The notes under the pieces were generated by a model, which made no database searches, was not told the DNA's origin, and saw nothing but the letters and a program-made list of their open reading frames with translations. This document shows, piece by piece, positions 59,146 through 64,000 of a stretch of 64,000 bases of DNA. How positions within the stretch are numbered: position 1 is the stretch's first letter; each line of letters opens with the position of its first letter. A program made the position numbers and the translations under genes. This stretch comes from JAAELZ01 sp965237485 (GTDB lineage Bacteria; Pseudomonadota; Gammaproteobacteria; Arenicellales; Poriferihabitantaceae), in NCBI GenBank assembly GCA_965237485.1, contig CBDEFQ010000004.1, positions 744,001 through 808,000 on the forward strand, written 5' to 3'.

Positions 59146-59492
59146 CGGTATCTACGGTGACAGATTTGGCTATGACCAGTGACTATGATTTATTCACAGA
59201 GGTTGGAGGTTCAGGTCGTGACATTGAAATGGCGTGTAACCATGAGGTTGTATCAAATTTGGTGCAGTCACGCATTCAATCTGAAATAGATTGGGGGTTG
59301 TTTTCTAACAATCCTCAAATTGACTCTTTGATTATCGCTCAAAAACTACGTGGAGTGATACGACGAACTTATGGTGTGATCAATGTCGATCTATCAGGCT
59401 TTCAAATTGACCGTAATGCTAGAAATATTAACTATGGCTCACTCTGCTTTACGGTGGATTGCGCCAATTCAAGGGAGTGTATGGTCGTATGA
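59142..59492 (+). CDS. Baseplate wedge protein (gp25/gpW-like)
   Basis: The 116-residue protein has the gp25-like layout: a Asp-rich start (TSDYDLFTEVGGSGRDIEMA), helix around NLVQSRIQSEIDWGLFSNNP and the end RGVIRRTYGVINVDLSGFQI, with a Cys pair at the tail (CANSREC). It sits before the gpJ-like gene, as wedge proteins do, and overlaps it by four bases. Confidence 0.6.
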   Translation: MTVSTVTDLAMTSDYDLFTEVGGSGRDIEMACNHEVVSNLVQSRIQSEIDWGLFSNNPQIDSLIIAQKLRGVIRRTYGVINVDLSGFQIDRNARNINYGSLCFTVDCANSRECMVV

Positions 59493-60745
59493 TTCCAAGG
59501 TCATCAGAAGAAATACTCAAAGAATACGCCGCCCAAATTCAGGACGTATGGGGAAATACGCCATTATCTGACCCCCAAGCAAATCGTTCATCTAATCTAG
59601 TTAGATTACTAACAGCCGCTTCTCTCGGTCAATCAGGACTCGAATTGGCATTTGAAGCGTTTATCGCACGGAATAATATACCCGCGCTTGAAGGTGCCAT
59701 GCTAGATGCGGCTGGTGCAATACGTGGCGTTGTTAGGAAGACGGCGACAAAGAGCAAAGCCACAATCATGGTGACAGGTTCTGATGGTAGCGTCATGCCC
59801 GAAGGGACTGAATTAGCAGATCGCTTCGGCGGTAAATGGCAAACACAGTCCGATATTAAACTCGCGCTACGTGGTGGATTGTGTGCCTTTGGTCAAGGTG
59901 TCGTCTGCGCTGTAGAAGTCGGTAGTTTTGTTTTGAAAGACAAAGAGTTGTTTTTTAATGATCCCTCTATGCCTTGGATTTATGCGGCTACCAATGGACT
60001 GATGCTCGAATTGGGCGGTGAACAAGAATCAGACCAAGCCTACCGTAACCGAATATTAAACCGTGGGCCACTGGCACATATTAAAGGTACGCAAAATGCT
60101 GCGATGTCTGCTATTTATATGGTCGATGGTGTGAACTTTGCTAGATTTTCAAAAGTTCAAAACTGCGATGGTGACGGCTGGATGTTCGTTGTACATGGCG
60201 GTTCCGACGATCAAATCTGCCAAGTAATACGATTGCATGCTGGTTTAGGTGTTTGCGCTTTACTTGGGTCGACACAATGTGTTGAGCATTGTTCTGATGT
60301 TAAATTCCAGCGCCCTTGTGCAGTTTTGCTTAAATTACGAGTTATTTTAAGTTGCGAATGCCCTGTGCCTGATGCTGAAACCATTAAATCCCTCATTCTC
60401 TCAGAAGCACCGCGAATAGCTAGGCAGGACAAATTTGTTAGTAAACAAATCACAAGACTCCATGAAGGCATCGACCGAGTGGAAGTTGCGGCCATTAATA
60501 TGCCTCTCCATTCATGCCCAGAAGAAGCAGAAACTATTGTTGATCCTATTGACGGACAAGAAATACAGTGGGGAACGCAACAAACCAATGGTATTTGTGC
60601 AGGTAGCGTTAATTGCGATCCAAACTATAAACAAGTCATTAAGCTCTCGCATTGGCAATACGGAATTATCGATACAAATCATATTGAAATAATAATCGAC
60701 TGCGAAAAGCCAACCAAAGAGGCTTGTAATGAGTGTGCGGAGTAA
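59489..60745 (+). CDS. Baseplate J-like protein
   Basis: Using the ATG at 59489 (ATGA overlap) the 418-residue protein matches baseplate J/gp47-like proteins: EGAMLDAAGAIRGVVRKTAT, KATIMVTGSDGSVMPEGTEL, EQESDQAYRNRILNRGPLAH and RLHEGIDRVEVAAINMP. It connects wedge and hub. The C-terminus is unusually Cys-rich (CAGSVNCDPN, CEKPTKEACNECAE). Confidence 0.78.
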   Translation: MIPRSSEEILKEYAAQIQDVWGNTPLSDPQANRSSNLVRLLTAASLGQSGLELAFEAFIARNNIPALEGAMLDAAGAIRGVVRKTATKSKATIMVTGSDGSVMPEGTELADRFGGKWQTQSDIKLALRGGLCAFGQGVVCAVEVGSFVLKDKELFFNDPSMPWIYAATNGLMLELGGEQESDQAYRNRILNRGPLAHIKGTQNAAMSAIYMVDGVNFARFSKVQNCDGDGWMFVVHGGSDDQICQVIRLHAGLGVCALLGSTQCVEHCSDVKFQRPCAVLLKLRVILSCECPVPDAETIKSLILSEAPRIARQDKFVSKQITRLHEGIDRVEVAAINMPLHSCPEEAETIVDPIDGQEIQWGTQQTNGICAGSVNCDPNYKQVIKLSHWQYGIIDTNHIEIIIDCEKPTKEACNECAE

Positions 60746-61403
60746 TATTTACGGACTGACATCTTCAAACTGTCCACTGCTTTTAGTCCCACAACTTTGT
60801 TATGAGCATTGCGCTCATACAAATTACGTTTTAAATCAGACATTACCGCTGATCGGTAACCCTGAATACCTCGAATCGTTATTAAAAGGAATTCTCAAAA
60901 CACAAGAGCATTTTATACAGGCAGTTTGTGAATATCAGCCTGATCTTTGCAAGTTAGGCGAAATATTAGGGTTTCCGTGTGTGCAATGCGGTTATGTTAT
61001 TCAACCTGTTTTTGATCTATGCCCAACTTACGGCATTGAATGTGGAGATACCAAGTATTCAACGGTTGATCCGTGTAAATCATTATGCACCCCATTGTGT
61101 AGCAAAGAATGCATTTCAACGACCTTTGATTTTACGACTTCTGGAGAATCACTGGCACTGTATGAGAGCATCATAACCGCACTTGTAACGTTTAACGGTG
61201 AAGCTAATTGGTCGGGTATTGATCAGTTTATTAAACTGGTCTTTGGTGATGAAGCTGGGGTCGTCACGTTTCAAGCGGGAACTTATTATTTATCAATCGG
61301 TAGAGAAATGACTGAATTTGAAACCAACGCAGCAAACATCATTTTATCTGCATTTCCTGTGCCGATTGGAGCAAATGTGCAATTCGTCGAGAGGGTTTGT
61401 TAA
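60729..61403 (+). CDS. Baseplate/tail protein, gpI- or DUF2612-like
   Basis: The 224-residue protein has 14 Cys (CPLLLVPQLCYEHC, PCVQCG, CKSLCTPLCSKEC) and a C-terminal part with the TSGESLALYESIITALVTFN and VPIGANVQFVERVC ending expected of gpI-like proteins that follow gpJ. It should bridge baseplate and fibres. It overlaps gpJ by 17 bases. Confidence 0.6.
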   Translation: MSVRSNIYGLTSSNCPLLLVPQLCYEHCAHTNYVLNQTLPLIGNPEYLESLLKGILKTQEHFIQAVCEYQPDLCKLGEILGFPCVQCGYVIQPVFDLCPTYGIECGDTKYSTVDPCKSLCTPLCSKECISTTFDFTTSGESLALYESIITALVTFNGEANWSGIDQFIKLVFGDEAGVVTFQAGTYYLSIGREMTEFETNAANIILSAFPVPIGANVQFVERVC

Positions 61404-62125
61404 TGGCTGATAACTGCAAAGAAGCACAGTGTTTAACCATTCCGAGTGTAAAGAACACAGATTGCCCAACTGATCCAGAAAAAACACCTGTTATCTTCGG
61501 CAATGCTGAGTTACTTGGTGGTGATACTTCGCCTATTGAATTGAACTCGGAGCAAATCAAATTATTGTGTGAGGGTGTTCCACCCTGTGGGGAAATTACA
61601 CCGGATGTTATTCGTGCATATAACACTGCTATTTACTGGCAAGGCAAACAGATCGAAAACCTTTGCCAACGGCTAAAGGCCATAGAAGACGACCCATGTG
61701 GTTTTATATCTGGTTGTGATACGGGGTCATTTAATTTTATCCCGCTCACAACAGTCCATTCCGACTCTTCTGAAAATCTTGTTCAGGGAAATCTCCCATA
61801 CACCACTAATGTAAACGTGCCTGCTTCTGTTCCTGCTGATTATAAAGGCTTGGTATTACGTGTTTATTTTGAACTCGATAATAGAAATGATGATGTTTCA
61901 ACGATTCAGCTTCGTTTAACAATAAATGATCAGGTTATGGGAACGGTAGAACACGGAGGACAAAACGTAACCGATGACTCGTTTTGGAATGGTGATTTTT
62001 TCGTTCCTCCAAATCCTTCTGACCCAACAAAAATAAAGATTAATCCGACAATAGACTTTAACTCCGCAGGTGATCCAGATGGAGACGTTTACGCTGTTGT
62101 GATTAAGGTTGTAGGTTACATATAA
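61403..62125 (+). CDS. Tail fibre protein, first paralogue
   Basis: The 240-residue protein begins with a Cys-rich segment (DNCKEAQCLTIPSVKNTDC) and has a C-terminal domain (about 115-240: TNVNVPASVPADYKGLVLRV, NDQVMGTVEHGGQNVTDDSF) that clearly resembles the C-terminal domain of the next gene. It is likely a receptor-binding or adaptor fibre. It starts at ATG overlapping the previous TAA. Confidence 0.65.
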   Translation: MADNCKEAQCLTIPSVKNTDCPTDPEKTPVIFGNAELLGGDTSPIELNSEQIKLLCEGVPPCGEITPDVIRAYNTAIYWQGKQIENLCQRLKAIEDDPCGFISGCDTGSFNFIPLTTVHSDSSENLVQGNLPYTTNVNVPASVPADYKGLVLRVYFELDNRNDDVSTIQLRLTINDQVMGTVEHGGQNVTDDSFWNGDFFVPPNPSDPTKIKINPTIDFNSAGDPDGDVYAVVIKVVGYI

Positions 62126-62159
62126 AACGTCATGTTAATGAGCAAAACAAATATTTATT

Positions 62160-63191
62160 ATGCCTACTAATTTTGGTTCATGGCTAGGACGATCTGCAAA
62201 CTGCCCTGATCCTTGCGGTGGAACCGGATCAGCAGTTGATGATTCGGATAAATGCTTCGCACATGATCAAGAGTCAGATTATATTCAGGCAGTAGAACCT
62301 GACTGTCCCACATGGAAAAATGGCTGGAAATGTCGAGCAGAAAACTTTGTGGGCAACGTGACATGGTTGTTTAATAAAATCACATGCGCGATAAAAAACC
62401 TCAATGAGCGAGTTACCGCACTTGAAGATGAAAACCCAATCATGGGTTGGAACTCGCAAGACGATGACGGGGACGGTATCTACGAGATCGTTGTCACTTA
62501 CCGCGACGGCACAACAGCACCATTCAACATAGAAGATACCGATGAACGAGTAACTAATCCACGTCCACAAGACACTGATGGAAATGGTATTAACGACCGA
62601 GTACTGTGGGATGTAATTGATGACGAAGGAAACGTCGTTGGGCAGGAAATCGTACCAATTCAGGAATATGTCGACACTGATACCAATACGTTTCTACAAC
62701 GAATAAACAACCTTACATCTGGAACGATCAATCTGGCGTTTGGTGGGACATATCCGTTTAGGATGAATAACGGCGTAACATGGAACTTAAGAATGCCTGC
62801 TGCACCACCAAGTGGTATCACGCTTGTCAATAACGGTAATCCTATCGCGTTATGGAGTACTGGCGAAATTCCTGTTGGTGGCTTACCTGACACATACTCA
62901 GCTAACGTAGCAGCTCATGTGCCTGCCTCTGCTTCAGGGGTGATTATCCGATACTACTTAGAGGTGGACTCTTCCGGAACGGCGATTCCTGTTGAAATTA
63001 ACATAAGAATTAACGGCAAATTGGCTGGAGGAACTGAAGCAGGAGGAGCGCAACCTGTTACTGACAATTCATATTGGGCAGAGATGGCTTTTCCTCGATC
63101 TGGTAATAATGTTACTGCTGTTGTCGCATTGAACTATGGGGCTAATCCTTCCGTGTATCAAACCAGAGGCTATTTAATAGGGTATTTCTAA
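62160..63191 (+). CDS. Tail fibre protein, second paralogue
   Basis: The 343-residue protein has a Cys-rich start (ANCPDPCGGTG), a helical linker (LFNKITCAIKNLNERVTALE), Asp-rich repeats (DDDGDGIYEI, DTDGNGINDR) and a C-terminal domain (about 225-343: ANVAAHVPASASGVIIRYYL, NDNSYW-like) related to the preceding gene. It probably carries host recognition. Its stop overlaps the next start. Confidence 0.68.
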   Translation: MPTNFGSWLGRSANCPDPCGGTGSAVDDSDKCFAHDQESDYIQAVEPDCPTWKNGWKCRAENFVGNVTWLFNKITCAIKNLNERVTALEDENPIMGWNSQDDDGDGIYEIVVTYRDGTTAPFNIEDTDERVTNPRPQDTDGNGINDRVLWDVIDDEGNVVGQEIVPIQEYVDTDTNTFLQRINNLTSGTINLAFGGTYPFRMNNGVTWNLRMPAAPPSGITLVNNGNPIALWSTGEIPVGGLPDTYSANVAAHVPASASGVIIRYYLEVDSSGTAIPVEINIRINGKLAGGTEAGGAQPVTDNSYWAEMAFPRSGNNVTAVVALNYGANPSVYQTRGYLIGYF

Positions 63192-63631
63192 TGTTCATTA
63201 AAAACACAACATCTCAACATATTGTTTATGTCCTATCCGATAGAGTGCCTGACGGTTTCAATAAAGCGTCCAAAAAAGACGTTATTGAGTACTGCAAAAA
63301 TAATGAGGAATTTTATCTGAACCTGAAAGATGAAATATCTGCGTTTCTTACTAAAAAAGAGATAGATGGTGTCGAGAGCGCATTAAACAACAAACCACTT
63401 ACAGATCGAGAGAAGAAATACCAAGGATTTGAATATGAAGGCATTATGTGTTCAGTCACCAAAGGTGATCAAAGCGGCCTGACATCTGTTCTGGTTGGTT
63501 TTCAATCTGGATTGATTAATAAAACACCATTTGAGTTTGAAAATGGATCAATCCTAATTCTTGCCCAAGACAACATTAACGACTTTGCAAAGAAGTGGTC
63601 AGCATTTCGACAACAGTTTTTTACTGAGTAA
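63191..63631 (+). CDS. Fibre-associated protein of unknown function
   Basis: The 146-residue protein has SQHIVYVLSDRVPDGFNKAS and a Asp/Lys-rich helical middle, ending FAKKWSAFRQQFFTE. Its place after the fibre gene resembles a fibre-assembly chaperone, but I see no family match. Confidence 0.5.
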   Translation: MFIKNTTSQHIVYVLSDRVPDGFNKASKKDVIEYCKNNEEFYLNLKDEISAFLTKKEIDGVESALNNKPLTDREKKYQGFEYEGIMCSVTKGDQSGLTSVLVGFQSGLINKTPFEFENGSILILAQDNINDFAKKWSAFRQQFFTE

Positions 63632-63636
63632 CAAAT

Positions 63637-63828
63637 ATGATTCATAAAGAAGATACAGCAAATTATGGAACATGGGTTGGCGCGGTACTGGCTGCCACAG
63701 GAGGCTTGACGTTGACAGATTGGTTGGCGCTTGGTGGTTTCACCATCGCTGTTTTGGGATTTTTAATTAACTGGTACTACAGACACCAGATGTATGTAAT
63801 GGCGAGAAAGAAAAATGAATTTGATTAA
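63637..63828 (+). CDS. Holin-like protein
   Basis: The 63-residue protein has two hydrophobic stretches (GTWVGAVLAATGGLTLTDWL, LALGGFTIAVLGFLINWYY) and a short basic end, the layout of class II/III holins. It should form the pore that releases the endolysin. It overlaps a further membrane protein. Confidence 0.8.
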   Translation: MIHKEDTANYGTWVGAVLAATGGLTLTDWLALGGFTIAVLGFLINWYYRHQMYVMARKKNEFD

Positions 63829-64000
63829 CCGAAAAGAACTGTGGTTTGCATTGATTGCTTTCGTGGTTTATTTAATTGCAGTCAAATTGACCACGTTGGA
63901 ATCCAATTCACTATCGACAGGCATAGTCATTGCTGGGTTGGCTGAATTTTTACGCGCAGCATCCTGTTTTCTAGGAGGCTACACGTTAGCCGTATTTGCA
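63815..64000 (+). CDS. Membrane protein, partial (window edge)
   Basis: From ATG 63815, overlapping the holin stop, a hydrophobic protein begins (LWFALIAFVVYLIAVKL, then VIAGLAEFLRAASCFLGGYT). It may be a second holin or a spanin-region protein. It is cut by the window end. Confidence 0.55.
   Translation, partial: MNLINRKELWFALIAFVVYLIAVKLTTLESNSLSTGIVIAGLAEFLRAASCFLGGYTLAVFA

Larger units (their letters stand above)
21640..64000. mobile_element. Myovirus-type prophage (left part; continues past the window)
   Basis: Integrase, CI/Cro-type switch, recombination, replication, terminase, portal, capsid, tail sheath, tape measure, baseplate, fibre and holin-like genes follow in normal phage order from the tRNA. 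The tail sheath and gpJ/gpV-like baseplate proteins indicate a contractile tail. No structural gene visible here is broken, so it may be intact. Endolysin and the right attachment site are not in view. Confidence 0.95.

Overview
The window looks like a gammaproteobacterial chromosome carrying the left half of a large prophage. The host assignment rests on gene content and order: a 6S RNA gene directly upstream of the 5-formyltetrahydrofolate cyclo-ligase gene, an HrpA-type DEAH helicase, a classical 654-residue RpoD, and a tRNA with a CAT anticodon just downstream of rpoD. I cannot name a genus from sequence alone.

Positions 1-7.3 kb are a mobile-DNA pile-up. After a transposase tail cut by the window edge and a DUF971 gene, a probable IS1595-family transposon (about 898-7084) carries a type II restriction-modification pair as cargo. 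Transposase, C5-methyltransferase and endonuclease genes overlap end to start. A second IS (about 3589-7058) sits next to that transposase gene. That IS is itself split by an IS66-family element (3927-6002) with 24-bp perfect inverted repeats and a near-perfect 8-bp target duplication. The IS66 transposase has an internal amber stop.

Positions 7.2-21.6 kb are ordinary chromosome: an EF-hand secreted peptide (probably truncated), moaA, 6S RNA, fau/ygfA, a YmdB-type phosphodiesterase, a secreted cyclophilin, hrpA, a B12-binding radical SAM protein, a GDSL esterase, a LysM lipoprotein, hisG, rpoD and tRNA-Ile2. The 3' end of the 6S gene is followed by an 80-bp tandem repeat containing copies of its own 3' arm.

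From 21.64 kb to the window end is a prophage integrated at the tRNA 3' end; its far att site is outside the window. The leftward early arm holds integrase, RtcB RNA ligase, a C5-methyltransferase with a nearly complete second reading frame, CsrA, SSB, a YqaJ exonuclease plus Bet annealase pair and a CI-like repressor. Rightward from the Cro-like gene come a replication module (an O-like protein with iterons inside its gene and a DnaC-like loader), RusA-like and Ref-like nucleases, a structured non-coding stretch and a ParB-methyltransferase fusion. Then follow terminase, portal, a fused minor-head/ClpP-protease/scaffold protein, probable capsid, DUF3383 tail sheath, tube, tail chaperones with a lambda-type -1 frameshift, tape measure, baseplate and fibre genes, and holin-like genes. 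This is a contractile-tailed (myovirus) prophage. Two antisense cargo units interrupt the late genes: a helix-turn-helix gene after the terminase and a RelE/HTH toxin-antitoxin pair inside the tail operon.

The observations I would check first are: the double-coded methyltransferase gene; the possible pseudoknot over the ribosome-binding site of the baseplate hub gene; the 6S repeat; the restriction-modification transposon; the structured RNA candidate at 35820-35926; and the cysteine-rich virion proteins.
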